A stretch of 64,000 nt of DNA from Perkinsus olseni (GCA_013115135.1 JABANP010000076.1:62001-126000), one strand, 5' to 3'. Numbered from the stretch's first letter, positions 35,887 to 47,986 are shown. A program made the numbers and translations. The notes: a model not told the origin generated them from the sequence alone.

Positions 35887-38800
35887 CTATCGATAGGCTG
35901 CCTTACTCCCAAGCACATCAGCCAGAGAGAGCATCACCTCAGAGGCTGCACGACGGACCTCCTCCTCTCGGGTATTGGCAACCAGCTTTGACAAGGCCGG
36001 CAGGGTCGCTAAGAGAAGCTGTTCATCAGCAGCGTCACAGAGTCGGCCCAGAAGGAAGAGCACTTGGTCGGTTCGTGGCCGAGCCATGGGCTTGTCGGAG
36101 GTGCTTGCCTCATCCTCCGCGTATTGTGACAGAGTGCAGCAGACCCGCCTGCAGAGCTCAGAGGTAGCCAGCCTGCGCAGTGGAGGGCCGATATCCTTGC
36201 CAGCGTCACGGACCTGTCCATCAGCGCTAGCTGGGCTGGCGGCTCCCGGTCGTCCATCACCGGAGTACCGGTGGCCAACCCAGCGGTCAGCGATCATGAT
36301 AGACCTGGCCCTGGCGTCCTCCGGTGACCATAACATGCCGTGTGGTGTGGCTACTGCAAATAGGACCCTGAGGGCACACCGGCCAAGGTCGCCACTACCC
36401 CGCATTTTTGCGTCGCACAGTTTACTCGTGAGCCCAACGACCGTAGTGGGGTCCGCGAAGTTAGACCGGCAGAGCGCAATGAGGACAGCTACGGCAGAGA
36501 CGGTGGCCCAGTCGGGCTTGTTGTTGTCCTCCTTCTTGCCGTCGGCAGGACTAGATACCCCTCGAGGAGGCTGGCAGTAGCGATAGTGGATCTGCAGTAC
36601 GGAGGGCAGGTACTTGCATACCTCCTCCACGCCATCGCTCCAGAAGGACCGCTCGGTCGTCAGTGATGCCACCGAGAGTGTTGAGTTGGTCCAGAACCGT
36701 AGAGAGCATCTCGGCGGCGAGTTCCCAGAGACCACTGGCCTTCCAGGACTGCCCACCACCAGTCCCTCCAGCGTAGTAGGTCCTCATAAGATCAAGAGCC
36801 GCGGACGTCACATACATCAGCACCGCGGACTTCACCTTGCTGGAAGGGGCCAGTCTTGAGGCAATAAGCTCACAAGTGCTGCCGGCCCGTACCGCGAGAG
36901 CCGCCGTCAGGGAGTCCCTAAGGCAGAAGTGGACGTCCAAGAAGCCATTGCAGAGAAGTTGGACCAGTACTTCTAGAGAGGCCTCAGGGAGGTCGCTGGT
37001 GGCCAGGAGGTCTAGTACCGACCATAGCTCCATGAATTTGTGCGGCAACCGTTGAGTGGTTCTCGAGAACACGATAGCCTCTGTCGCCGTTGGCTGGTGG
37101 CACTCGTCAGAACAATCACCGTCGAGCCCTAGCCTCGACGACAGGACTCTTCACGGTCTCGGGAAGGCGTCGATACCGAGCCTCCTGAGAGGGCGATGAT
37201 TCAGCCTTGCCCCAGAGTAGTTGAGCACAACGCCCTCGAGAGGCCACCTCATGCAAGCCAGCACTGACACCGTCGCCGACACTGATGCTCCTGCCTCGCT
37301 GCTGGTTGGTGTCCGATAGCGTCGAAGGGACCCAGACGTCTTTGAACGGCAGCGCTGACTGAAGGTAGGTAGAGGGGCGGGTAATAGTGGCCATGACGAG
37401 TAGGGCGAGGACGATGACGTCATCCGACCGGAATGCTGCAAGACACTGCGGATCCTTCACGAGTTCCGCCAGACTGAGGGGAAGCGAAACGCTGGTCTCC
37501 TCCGATAGGACGGGCTCCTCGACCAACGTGTCCGCAACGTAGGCGACCAGTTGCCATCCGTTAGACCACAACTTTCCATCCTTTCCTCGTCAGCGCCCAA
37601 GCGAAGGAGCTCCACCAAGGCGTTTGCACAGGCATCGTGGACCTCACCGTCCTTACCGTCCAGGTGAGAGCGGATAAAATTCAATATCTCAGCGGTCGGG
37701 TTGTCCAGCTCCTGGGGCGTCATGGATGAATGGTACTTGCTGATGACGGAGACCGAGCCTTCCAAGACGAGGACACAAGTCTCGTTCCACTGCTTCTGGA
37801 CCGAGTCCCTCGAGTGATGGACGATCAAGCCCTCAGAAGACCCTCGGCCAGAGCTGTCCTCAGGGGGAACATCGACGGTAGAGGGCGCCGTGCTGGCCTG
37901 CACCACCTCAGACAGGGTGTCGCATATCACCCCAACAGCAGAGGGAGCGTCAACCCCTGGGCACCCACAGGCGGCAGTGAGCATCGACACCATGGTCCTT
38001 ATGGCGCAGTGTCTAACAGACGGCCTGGGGTCCAGGGACACACTCTGGAACTTGGTGAGGAGGTCGAACCACAGGCGGCCACTCTCCTGCGGATCGAAGG
38101 TGGCAGGCTGAACGGCAGGAGCAGCTGGGGTCCCATCACTAGTGGTGCTGCCAACGCTGTAGTGTCGTCGACTGTGGTCAGAGACGCCCCCATCCTGACC
38201 GGACATGCGCCTCAGGAGGGCATCGGAGACGTTCCAGAGCAGAGCCAAGGGCCTTCAGCGAGGTGTTGATGACACTGTTGGTACTTAGCCGCTGAAGACC
38301 ATCGATGATCAGAGCCACGCTGGCGTTGGGGAGAACGTCTATGCAGTCCATGACGAGAGCTTCCAGCGTGGAGTAGACTGACGAGTGCAGTTGATTGGTC
38401 ATCAGTTGGCTGGAACGTTTGCCGGTGGAAGAGGATCGAGAAGCACCAACAGTTGTTGGCACATCACAAAGATCACGGATGAGCTCACTCAGAGAGACCC
38501 AACCCTCGGCGTCTAGTTCGGTGGCTACAGGGGAGCGTACCATGAGGTCCTTGAGGATCGACACCACCGTCTCGGGAGCAGAGGTTGTGAAGGACTTGAG
38601 AGGTGCTATGAGGCTCGTCGGGCAGCAGCCTTGACGGTTTATATGGCCCATGAGGACCTTGCCGGCGCAGACCGCGGCCTCCTCCGGATGACGAGACGTC
38701 TTAAGGGCCGGCGATACGATGGTGTCGAGAACTAAGTCGAGTCGCCTCGAGTCAGCTGACGCTAATGCCATCGCCAACCTCTCAAGTGCCCAGCACGTGT

Positions 38801-41271
38801 CCCTATGAACTAGGGCATCCACCATGTCAACGAAGGAGCCATCAGCGTCCGGTGGGGTCGAGAAGAGGGAGTCCATAGAGACTGCCAGGACTTGGCACTC
38901 GAGACCGCTGTCGGAGATCGTCGCGCCGGACTGTTGTTGCTGTGGGTTGATGAAGCGCAGGTAGAGAGTCTCGAAGGTCCTCAAGGCCAGGGTCCAGCCA
39001 GGGACCGATAGACGCTCGCCACTTCTGTGGCAGATGTTGAGCAAGCCCTTGGCACAGGTGGCCGTGTGGGAGTCTAGCTCCTGTGCTCCCTTGCGAGGGA
39101 GAGACTCTTTGGCCAGGGCCTCGAGGCAGCTGTCCCTGCCGCTACTCAGCTGAGGGAACTTCGCACATCCCAGTAGCAGGCGTTCCAGGGCGTTGAGAAC
39201 GCTCTGGAGGAAGACGTCGAAAGCCTCTTCGTCGTCGGCGTGCCTTACAGTCTCGCCACCTCCCTCTGAGTGCCTTTGTGGGAGCCGTACACTGAGCAGT
39301 AGACTGAGTGAGGACAGGAGAGGGGCCCACGAACACGCCAACATGTCGCAGGACTTGATGTGCTCCACCAAGAGGAGTATAGTTTCGGCTGCTAGTGCCG
39401 CTCCGAAGGACGGGTTGACGGAGGTAGGAGGCTCTGAGTCAGCCAGACAGTCTAGAAGAGACACCCCGCCCTCCCCGGCGAAAACGTGGGCGACATCCCA
39501 GAGCGAGGAGGTCGCTGCCGGTGGCGGCTTGGGACGGATCCGCATCATACAGGCCGAACATTCTCATACTGCCATCGGAGGTGTCGGGTTGAGTTGGTAC
39601 CGATGCAAACCAGAGGTGATGCAGAACATGACTGAGGCTGTTGACTAGCTCAACGAATCGGTTGGACTTGGGATCGATGAGAACGTCCCGCCCCGTCGAG
39701 GCTGCTGGACTGCTGCTGCTACCGTCATCGCTAGCAGCCACGGTGTCATCCAGTGGCGAGCTAGACAACGCGCTGGACGATGATGATGACCCCAAGAAGA
39801 GGGTATCGAGGAAGCCGCTAGAAGAGTCGTCCGACTGCAGTATCTTCTTGAAGGTCTCGAGGACCGCCGATCGGGCCCAGAGGGGGCGATCATGGCGCAG
39901 CAGAAGTTGGCGCAGCATCAAGGGTACGAGGCCGCGGGATGGTCCGTGCAGGGACTGCTCCCCAGGCGCGGAGGAATCGCCACAGATCTCGCGTGCTAGT
40001 TTCAAGCAGAGGGGAGGGTACGAACACAGTCGGTAGACGATCCTTAGTGCACGAATAAGGACCTGTCGGGAGGCATATTTTCGTGGCGCGCGGTCATTGT
40101 GTGACAGTGAACAGCCTTACTTTGAAATCATACTGACAAACAGCTATAGTGCTTTCCACCGTGGGGACGACGACTTCTCGGGCGAGCTCCGTGAAGTCGG
40201 GTAAAGATGCGAAAACGTCCGCTTCAACGGCCAGTGCACCTTGGGAACGAAACTAGCTCGTCTGCTTAGTCGACGGTACTGTGTCATTTGCGAGTGCTCT
40301 TCGCGGACTAGTAACTCCATACGCGCCTGCCGGCCCCCGTACTTTCTATGAGCTCCAACGCCAGCGTTCTCGATATGGCAAGTTCACCCAGCCATTTGCA
40401 CCGGGAGGCTCTCCCCAAGGAAATGAGGCACAAGTCATGGACGAACAGGAACAGTAGTCGAAGTGGACCTGATGACAGATACCAAATGTTTCACTCTACT
40501 CGCCTGGGAGCTGTGCGGTGCGCTGTGGGAGGAGGGGAAAAGGAATATTACCACTAGGAAGTCTATCAGGCACTGGCACCGCTTCTACCATCAATGAGGC
40601 GCTCTGGCCTTTACTACGGCCACCGTTGCGACCACTCGACCCCAAGTTCTCGAGGTCCTTTTCTCGGACAAACTGTGGTAGGCCTTATCGGCCCCATCAA
40701 GCAAGAAATCAGCGACTTGACGAAGGCACGCCACGGCAGTGTGCCGCACTAGGCTCGATTCGCTATTAAGTAGGATGACGCACGCAGACAATAACTGCTT
40801 CATTAAAAGCTCTGAGTTCGTGAGCAGTGGAGCGAAGGGGGGCGTGAGCAGCAATAGGATGGTCTGCAGCGCTTTCACTTGAACCGTTTGGTCAGTGTCG
40901 TTCGCTCGGTCGTGCAGGTAGGTGACCACGGTAGTGAGCCTTTTGGGGGTGTTAACGAGCTGGCCCATGATGAGCCTTTGAATGCAACCCAGACACGGCA
41001 GAAGCAGCCTAGGGTTGTGAGTTTCCGAAGCCACAATGATGACCGCAAGGACTTCTTCTACTGGAACATCACCATCACTTGCGATCAACTTGGCGATCAC
41101 TCGTTCAGAGTGTTCCTTTATCTGGCTGTACTTCTTCCGTGACTCTAGGCATATGATACGCAGCTCGGCCTCGACGTCATGGGCGACACTCCTCCTACAG
41201 GATGCATCAACGGCGAGGGATGGATGAGGGGAGCTCGAAGGCGATGATGATGAAGAAGTTGAAGGGGCCAT
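35887..41271 (-). CDS. MON2: MON2 homologue (Golgi/endosome trafficking scaffold, DCB-HUS family)
   Basis: Very large multi-exon gene recognised by colinear motifs. Start MAPSTSSSSSPSSSPHPSL at 41271. DCB region: VEAELRIICLESRKKYSQIK, CLGCIQRLIMGQLVNTPKRL, TAVACLRQVADFLLDG. Then HDLCLISLGRASRCKWLGEL, SRTLALELIEST, VFASLPDFTELAREVVVPTV, RHDRPLWARSAVLETFKKIL. The MON2 C-terminal region has INTSLKAL, ALLWNVSDALLRRM, VSLDPRPSVRHCAIRTM and LIVHHSRDSVQKQWNETCVL, reaching the stop at 35887. It belongs to the Sec7-related scaffolds without a Sec7 domain, acting at the trans-Golgi and endosomes. Introns include 40063-40120 (holding a reversed GGCGCG element), a 55-nt one near 39560 and one near 37080. 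A +1 frame change at CTTG (38249-38243) splits SLKAL|ALLWNVSD, with no possible intron. Confidence 0.88.
40077..40093 (+). promoter_or_regulatory. GGCGCG element within a MON2 intron (opposite orientation)
   Basis: ATTTTCGTGGCGCGCGG in the 58-nt intron 40063-40120 of MON2. The intron is defined by YDFK|GTAAGG and CCCGACAG|VLIRAL. Here the element points against the host gene, unlike the other intronic copies. Confidence 0.55.
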
Positions 41272-41432
41272 CCGCAAGGAGACGAGACGCCAAAACCGCT
41301 GGCGAGCGAGAAATGACTACAGCGGAGCGGAGCGTGTCACGTTAGCAAGATTTCCTCGAGCGCAACTCACGATCGAAGAAGACAAGAAGAGGTTCACTCA
41401 GTCCTCCTGTACAAGTGTTGTTGGAAGGGTCA

Positions 41433-41977
41433 TCATGTGGTGATGGGCAGGAACTTATCCTCCTCGGCGGCGTCAATGCGCTCTTGCTCGATCTTCTCGC
41501 GGATGCGCTGCTCCATCTGCACGGGATGTGAAAGCTGGTCGGAATTGGGTCAGCTGAATGACCATACATGAAGGGCGTCAGCTGTTGCGGTGGTTGTACA
41601 TTCTTAACACGCACGTCTCGCTCGGGGTAGGAGAGATTGGCTTCGTCCTCACAGCGTTTGAAGGCCTGACCATCCGAGTTGGCAACAACAGCCGTGCGAC
41701 GACTACCTCCATGATGCTGGTATGACACTCGTGTATCGGCTTTTCCTGGTACGAAGGCGTCCAGAATCTCGTTGCAACGACTGAAGACAGAGTTGACGGA
41801 TCTGACCTACTGCACTCAGGACTCACCGTATACTGCGATTCAATGCTTGGTGGAAGGAATAGAGCCCAGCATTACTAGGACGATCGGCGGAGTACTGAAG
41901 CAACCCACGGGGAGCGGCCCAACTGAAGCACCCCAACCGTTATTACGAACAAGCATGTCTGATCTATCGTACGCCAT
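41433..41977 (-). CDS. Small hypothetical protein, acidic/basic coil at C-terminus
   Basis: Likely start MAYDRSDMLVRNNGWGASVG at 41977. A later exon has VFSRCNEILDAFVPGKADTR then VSYQHHGGSRRTAVVANSDG, QAFKRCEDEANLSYPERDVR and VKNVQPPQQLTPFM. The last exon follows an intron of about 50 nt (GTATGG to CGTGCAG): MEQRIREKIEQERIDAAEED, ending KFLPITT at 41433. It is short, mostly polar and probably partly disordered. Lies just upstream of MON2 on the same strand (about 160 bp). The first junction (near 41800) is not resolved, and I do not recognise a family. Confidence 0.45.
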
Positions 41978-42049
41978 GTCCCTCTAATTTGACGAAGGTC
42001 CGCTCGCTGAGGTAAACAAGTACCATAACAACCGCAACTCACGGGCTTA

Positions 42050-42810
42050 CCGAGATGAGCCCAGCATCTTTAGGGGACCTCGCGTCCTCCTGGACCTCTG
42101 GATACCGTACTGGCGGTTTCATGAAGCTTCCACCGACCACCATTCGGGAGATATCACATGCGCAATTACCACTGACCATAAAGCATCCTGAGTATCCCAA
42201 CACGATGGCATAACAGCATGGGAAGCTTGCAGGCGAGGTCACATGCGCACAGCAAAGATTCGGTCATCAGGAATCCTGCGGCCGAGCCAGACGATCAATG
42301 AGGGCGAATTGCGCAGCGGCCAAACGAACAACACTTGCGTTCCTGAGAAGATGCATCGTCAAGAGTGGTACCAGCGTGAGTATGTATAGCTCCCGGCCTA
42401 CACCCTCACGAGAATGTTCAAGTAAGCAGTACCATCCGAAGGGGGAAGACCAGACCCTTGCTGAACCATGCCCACTCCATCGCCCGGGCGGGGCTCTCTT
42501 GGTCATGAGAAATTTATTATTTTTCACCGAATTTTCATACGCAGAATAAGACGTCCGAGTAAGCGGGCAGAGTCTTCAAATCAATTCCAAGGAACTGCTC
42601 CTCTGGCATGGACTCGCGGACCTCGAAGCGAACACCCTACAGTTCATAAGTTGGTCTGCAGTCCCTGTCAAATTGATGTTCCCCGTCCTGATACTCCCTC
42701 AAGGAGTGGATAACTCCAGGGGCAGTCGAGCGGTGATCCGAGCGCCATGCCACGTTCGTCCTAAAATGCCAGACTAGCGTGAAGGGAACTGTCAGTGCGT
42801 TCAGAGAAGG
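42050..42810 (-). CDS. Tentative multi-exon hypothetical gene
   Basis: Pieces that join across plausible splice sites: MALGSPLDCPWSYPLLEG, GVRFEVRESMPEEQFLGIDL then KTLPAYSDV, PRPGDGVGMVQQGSGLPPSD, TQVLFVWPLRNSPSLIVWLG then RRIPDDRIFAVRM, and CDISRMVVGGSFMKPPVRYP then EVQEDARSPKDAGLI. Each piece is bounded by GT and AG in about the right place, but phases were not all verified. I cannot name a family; the LIVWLG segment is the most protein-like. Low certainty that all pieces belong to one gene. Confidence 0.3.
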
Positions 42811-42877
42811 TCATTCGCGGAACGGAGAGCACGTAGGAGGACATCAGCAGTCAGCCCGGACCAGCTGAGTTTCAATG

Positions 42878-43727
42878 TTACATTCTCTGGACGGCTGCAT
42901 ACCACATTTGCCTCCATTCGCGTATCATGAGAGCTTCCTCGTCCACAGTGGATATGGTGACACGCTCCGGAGGGGCACCCGTGTCAACCAGACCTACATC
43001 AGTTCGAGTCGATGGCGTGTCTATCACTATGAAAAGGAAGATTAGAGTAAAGGGAAGCCCACCGCGGTTGAACCTCCTCCCACCTCTGATCCACTCGTCA
43101 GCCAAGCTAGCCAGTCTCACAACCTTAGGCGGCAGCAGGCAACCTACACGCTCTATCGGCCGACTTATTAACTCCAAAGCTCCTATCACCTTCGCCAGGC
43201 AGCAGCTTCCTCAAGAAGACGTCACAGAAGTGAGTGCAATTCTTGTTGAGTATATCATAGGAGCTCCCAAGCCATTCCCTCGTCAACCCTTCGAGTATGT
43301 GTATAACCTCAGTCACGCCCAACTGAGACCGGCCAGCAACTAGTCGCTCTCTATAGGAGCCTATAGAACCTACCGTCATCATCATGACGGTGATGCTTAT
43401 CACAACTTACCTCACTTGAGGTCGGCGGTACAGCAAAGATACCACAGCCATACTGACAGTATCCGTAGCTCCACTCGACCCCATAGACCTTCAGTAGCGA
43501 GAGCTGCGAGCATGCGGGTGATGGATGACGATACTACTTCCACTGCTGCATGGAAGGCTCCACCAACGCCCACTACCTCCGATAATACCGTGTTCACCGA
43601 GGGCGAGGTTAGGTCGTAACTGCCGAAACAAGTGCCCTCCTCGCGAAGAGGGTCAACCACGATCAACTACCTACAGATGGATGACGACTGACGCGCCACG
43701 TTCCGCCATAGCACCCTGTTGCACCAT
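42878..43727 (-). CDS. PPPDE/DeSI-type isopeptidase
   Basis: Start MVQQGAMAERGASVVIHL at 43727, an intron, then YDLTSPSVNTVLSEVVGVGG, AFHAAVEV with the catalytic His, VYGVEWSYGYCQYGCGIFAV (a hallmark of the PPPDE fold), VTEVIHILEGLTREWLGSS and YDILNKNCTHFCDVFLRKLL with the catalytic Cys. An intron of 46 nt (GAAG|GTGATA to GTGTAG|G) leads to LLPPKVVRLASLADEWIRGG, and the tail ends at 42878. Both residues of the papain-like His-Cys pair are present. DeSI proteins remove SUMO or ubiquitin-like modifiers, or act as deubiquitinases or palmitoyl thioesterases, in cytosol and nucleus. The hydrophobic run LPFTLIFLFIVI downstream is probably intron. The start could be further 5' since the frame is open upstream. 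Confidence 0.8.
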
Positions 43728-43825
43728 TACGTTATTGCAGAACTTCAACCCAACAGCCTCTTTGGTCACACTAATTTGAAACTCATTTGATACAGCAGTA
43801 GAAATGAAACCGTGAGAGGCATCTG

Positions 43826-44770
43826 CTAGCCTCCGCTGCCTTGGCTGCTATGCTGTTCTCGAGCGAGGAACCGATCAATGGTACCAGTAATGCCACCTAG
43901 ATCCTTGCGAACCTTCATAAGAGCGTCGATTGAATGGTTCTCATGTGCTACCTGGGAAGAAAACAACATGCCAATCAACAACGAGGAACACCAGCCTTAC
44001 TCTAGTGCTGTAGTGATGCTCCTGCTTGGTTAGTAACGCAAAATAGACGGCGGGCCTGGTACGTGAGGACGAAGACACAGTGGCTCCTGACAGGGATGTC
44101 ATGCAGAGTACCACTCCCTCCCCAAATCAACCATCGACTGTTCGACACAAGTCAGTGACTGGAGCCGCAGGACCGTATGAAGCCTTCCAGCATGCTTCCA
44201 TTACGCTCCCTCAACTACCTGACATTGTCATCAATGGGCTTCTTCAGCTTGGCCGAAGTCAGAAGATAATGACTGATGGCCTCCACTGTATGCATCACTG
44301 TCTTAGCCTTAGACATTATATCAGACGAGTGCGATGCCGCTGATGGTTCGCCTGAGAGGAATACGTCACGCGCCACGAAATTCCACAGGAGGGATGCCCC
44401 CAGTACTACTCAATTTGCCGACCAGTAGAGTGGGCATCCTCTTGATCATATTATTGCCCAGGTCCACACTGACCAGCTTCTCGTCCACCGCTACTACCGT
44501 ACCATAATGCAGTCTGTTCTCACTCCGGGGTATTATGACGATCTCTCCAGGCTGAAGTAGGGGGCAGTTCGAAGCTGGCAGCAGGAGCAGGTAGACTTGA
44601 GAAAATTCCGAGGTGAACTGCAGACTATAAGAAATGCCCACAAAATGCGACATGCAAGAATGAGGCGCGCGAACGGCGGTCAAACAACTGAAGCATTGAG
44701 CCAGCATCTGCTGAGTGCTGCTGTTCCATGGCCACCGGCTGTGGAACAGAGGAATTTCTGCTGGTGGCAT
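43826..44770 (-). CDS. Hypothetical protein with SH3-like barrel segment
   Basis: The region 44600-44400 encodes PGEIVIIPRSENRLHYGTVV and AVDEKLVSVDLGNNMIKRMP then LLVGKL, a beta-rich SH3/KOW-like stretch. I favour an intron (A|GTAGTACTGG to CCTCTCAG|GC, about 57 nt) joining it in phase to SEPSAASHSSDIMSKAKTVM and HTVEAISHYLLTSAKLKKPI. Then come exons TRPAVYFALLTKQEHHYSTR and VAHENHSIDALMKVRKDLGG, ending GTIDRFLAREQ..., stop at 43828-43826. Alternatively the first frame ends at PVEFRGA and a second gene starts at MSKAKTV (44316). The GGCGCG element sits in the joining intron. The 5' end is uncertain (start at 44770, or MEQQHSADAGSMLQ slightly downstream). Function unknown. Confidence 0.45.
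44366..44382 (-). promoter_or_regulatory. GGCGCG element, probably intronic
   Basis: Minus-strand AATTTCGTGGCGCGTGA, a perfect copy of the core consensus, 14 bases before the acceptor CCTCTCAG of a probable 57-nt intron. If the intron is not used, the element instead overlaps the stop codon of the upstream frame. Confidence 0.6.
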
Positions 44771-44834
44771 ACTGATTTAATTTTTGCATGATACATTTCT
44801 TTCGTCACAAGCTATGTATTAATACTATCGCCCA

Positions 44835-45693
44835 TCATTCTACGCTGTACCAGCTCGGGTGTCTTGGCCCTTGAGTTGATAGGCGGCAGCCACGACCACG
44901 GAGCCTCACTGTGAACTTCGTTTTCCAATCCATTATCATCATCTCCTTGTCCTCCCTCTCAGCCTCCGTCCCTGGCCGTTTCTCCGCACGATGACTCCCC
45001 GCCGCTCCGCCGCCGCCTGCCCGACCCACCGACAGCCGCCTACCACCATCACCAGGGTTATCAAACACCTGCAGGAGTCGATCTCATCCTCCAATCGGTG
45101 TGGTCACTCACTAGGGACACCGACAGCTGGGCATTGCTGTCGCCGTCGGTCTTGTGCAGGCCGCCAGATGCTGAGGTATCCGTTAAATGCTTGGCGGCTT
45201 TTGCTGAGGGCGGACCACCCAATAGAGTCTTGCACTTAGTCTGAGGGAACGAATACTCGCGCGACCGATGAGAGTCGTGAAAGGGGCTCATGCAGCGCTT
45301 CCCACTCGGACAAGCCGTCTAAAAACGGCGAACACATACAGTCACAGACGTGCTAGCAACTTCCCAACAATGCCAAGCAATCAGTCATTGCCAAGGACTC
45401 TCCCTCTTACCACGGACTCCCGGCGTCGTTTGGCACTGGACCGTACAGGTGGTGTTGAGCCCTCTGCCTGACCACGCGCCGCTCCCTGAGACCGGACTTA
45501 TGAAAAATAGTATACCCAAGCCGCAGTAACATGCAATGATCTCCCTGCCAAGTAGTCGATACCTCCTGTCACCTGTGCTGAGGCCTGACGGGACCTGCTC
45601 CTGAGCCTCGTCACTCGAGAATGGCAGGTTCCTCGACCCAGCACTTGGATCGTACCCTCCGTGAGGGCCTGACAGCCAATCACCCAAGCCCAC
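44835..45693 (-). CDS. Low-complexity hypothetical protein
   Basis: Start MGLGDWLSGPHGGYDPSAGS at 45693. Spliced pieces AARGQAEGSTPPVRSSAKRR and DGLSEWEALHEPLSRLSS precede TKCKTLLGGPPSAKAAKHLT, SASGGLHKTDGDSNAQLSVS and the final exon NPGDGGRRLSVGRAGGGGAA, reaching a stop at 44835. Rich in Gly, Ser, Arg and Pro with a basic KRRRE patch, so it is probably a disordered, perhaps nuclear, protein. Intron edges look reasonable (ACAG|GTGACA; TTTTTAG|AC) but phases are only partly checked. No family recognised. Confidence 0.35.
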
Positions 45694-45980
45694 GGTGAAA
45701 GGCCTTACTACCTAGTAGAGGAGCTGCTGCCTGCGTGGCGGCCATAGGCGTCCCGACACTTTTCCGCCGCAGGTTGATTCGGGCCTTCATGATGTAAGCA
45801 AACAAACTGGCCGAAATGAAAGGAGGAATTTTACCTTCAGAAGCTTGACAGTGAAGACGGGATTATGCAGGCCTACACATCTACGAACCAAAAGTGAAAA
45901 GTTTATCACCTCAACCAGCCAAAACTGGGGAGACCGTGAGAGCAGGTTCAGGAGAAATGTGCTCTTGGGCGTGCGCGTAG

Positions 45981-45996
45981 TTTCGTGGCGCGTGAA
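45981..45996 (+). promoter_or_regulatory. GGCGCG element 50 bp upstream of RPN12
   Basis: TTTCGTGGCGCGTGAA, identical to consensus, ending about 50 bases before the RPN12 start codon, in the 5' UTR or promoter, or in a 5' UTR intron ending AACTGAAG. Confidence 0.6.
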
Positions 45997-46046
45997 GCCC
46001 AACATTGCTCGGCCATCCCCATAAATCAACTGAAGGTTTTGAAAAC

Positions 46047-47627
46047 ATGGCTGCTGCTGTCATAGACAAGTCGGAGGTAGTCAGCGGAGCTTGCTCAGCC
46101 CTGGATGGTGAGCTGTCTCTCATTCAGATAGCGATGCTGGCCCTCGGGTTCACGCCCACCGACGAGATCATCAAAGCACGAGAGAAACTAGGGATAAAGA
46201 CACAGGGTAGTAGTAGGAGGTGGTGATGGTGTGGTATATGGATTCCCTTATTGACAGACGAATTCATACAGTGGGCTAGAGGAACCCTGGAAACCGCTGC
46301 TGTTGATGCATTGAAGGCTGGCGATATGGGAGGTAGGCTGCTACCTCTGGACGGCTTTCGGGAACGTCGAAATCTTGGCAACATTCGGTCGTCTAGCCCT
46401 CCCTTCAATTTAGGCTACTCCTATACCTATAGTAGCTATATAAATGATAGGAGGGCCTCTCTCGAGAAGTCTCATGATAGATTGGCTAACGCCATTTCGA
46501 ACTGCCCATCACTTTCGTGCCGGCCCAGCGTGCTGGTCGAGACGCCTTGTGCCATGGTCTGAAGGCTTGTCTTCTTCCTCCTCTCAGCCTTCGAAAGGAG
46601 AGTGACTCAGCTACGCCGCTATTACTTCGAGAACCCCAACAATCAGCAGGCGCCCCTCCCCGAACATGGCCACCATCATGGGCCTCTACCTTTTGTTCTT
46701 ACTGGTAATAAGCTCAGAGCACTATCACCACTACGCTGCAGCCTTCCATCAGAGTGCCGATCGGACTGGAGAATTCCACACTGAGGTTGAACAGTTGCCG
46801 GAGGCCCTCACTGGGACTCCCTCAGATCCAACTACCGGTAGTAGGGAAATCATGATCGCGTAAACTCTGGACTTCCGCTTCGAATTCGACTGCAGTTCTT
46901 ACCGAGGGCGTCGGCTCAGTCTGACCGTCATTTCTCCTCGTCGATCAGGTGGCTGTCGAAAGGTGCATCATGGAAGGCAATGGCACTAAGCTGAAGGCTT
47001 GTGTCTCGCAAGCGGCTAAGGACCTGCCCCACTCGGAGCTGCTCCTGCAGAGGGTGGTGAATCAAGTCCGGTAGTAACAGTGTCGATTGTGATATTATAA
47101 CGAAGGGTGAAAATCAGAATCAAAATCGCCTCGTCGTTGGAGCGTGCCTACACCTCCATGCACTCGAAGACGGCCTGCAAGATGCTTCTTATGGACCCCA
47201 ACGACAAGAAGTCGTTGGAGCTCTTTGCCAAGGCAGAGAACGACAGGAAGGCTGCTGATGAAGGTAGTAGCATGGCAGTGGGCGGCGACGGTGTTGTGAA
47301 GCTCTCTGTCACTTCAGCCAACCTCTCCACGCTAGAATTGGAGGACCCGTCGACTCCTGCCCAGGCGAGACTCAGGAACAGACTGAGCACTCGATGGGTC
47401 GTCGAGGGCGACAGGTAATTCGATCGTGCTGGAGCCTCTTTTCTGACACCTCTAGCTCATTTCTCGGCCAGGCTCGTTTTCAAGAAGATACGAGATGACG
47501 CTTCAGCAATGCCAGCATTGGATTTGATATCGAATATGATAGGTAGTCCTGGACACCGGCCAAAAGGTGGCGGCGAAATCTCTTGTCTGCCGCAGGTTAC
47601 GCTACCGATCTCGAGCGTATTGTCTAA
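46047..47627 (+). CDS. PSMD8: 26S proteasome regulatory subunit RPN12 (PSMD8)
   Basis: Start MAAAVIDKSEVVSGACSALD at 46047. Exon 1 continues LSLIQIAMLALGFTPTDEII; exon 2 is EFIQWARGTLETAAVDALKA then GDMG. After an unusually long intron (about 46341-46589) comes AFERRVTQLRRYYFENPNNQ, then AAFHQSADRTGEFHTEVEQL. Next: VAVERCIMEGNGTKLKACVS, KIASSLERAYTSMHSKTACK (the PCI-type winged-helix end), RLVFKKIRDDASAMPALDLI, and a tiny last exon GYATDLERIV with the stop at 47625-47627. This order matches PSMD8 throughout, including FHTELE, LMEG and the C-terminal IEYA.LE.IV. RPN12 is a lid subunit of the proteasome 19S particle and completes lid assembly. Confidence 0.88.
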
Positions 47628-47969
47628 GGAGCCACTGGTAAAATACTGCGCGTTAGTATGGGTATTGATTGTTTCCAATCGACTCCGTTGTTGACTTTAT
47701 TCGGCCAATTAATGCTGACGGGGAACTGCGGAGGATCACCTGGGACAGGGCTGACTCTCGCGGGAGAGTAGGGGAGAGGGTGGTAGGAGAGACGAGACGT
47801 GTCGTGGATTACCGTGGCGGTCGAGGACTCTGGGGCCTCGAGGAATGCGTCGGTGGCCGTAGTTATTCCGAGACCGTAGGGCCAATGACTTCTCAACGCC
47901 CACGGCCTCCCGACGTGTATCACGGAGGATGAGGTGGACATGAGCAAGATCAAAAGTAGAGCACAATAA

Positions 47970-47986
47970 TTTCGTGGCGCGTGAAG
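47970..47986 (+). promoter_or_regulatory. GGCGCG element upstream of the chromodomain gene
   Basis: TTTCGTGGCGCGTGAAG, perfect core, followed after about 25 bases by an acceptor-like CTTCTCTCAG. Either in a 5' intron or in the promoter of the plus-strand gene that follows. Confidence 0.55.

Noticed and set aside
39439..39560. Frame break in MON2 near 39545 as a further +1 recoding site
   Set aside because: A 55-nt intron (GGCA|GTATGA to CGGCAG|CG) restores the frame with standard ends and phase.
43125..43200. Frame break in the DeSI-type gene
   Set aside because: Explained by a 46-nt GT-AG intron that joins LPGEG to CLLPPKVV in phase.
43691..43705. Further copy of the GGCGCG element (minus strand, AACGTGGCGCGTCAG)
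   Set aside because: It lies in the coding exon of the DeSI-type gene (AERGAS) and the flanks differ from the consensus; treated as chance.
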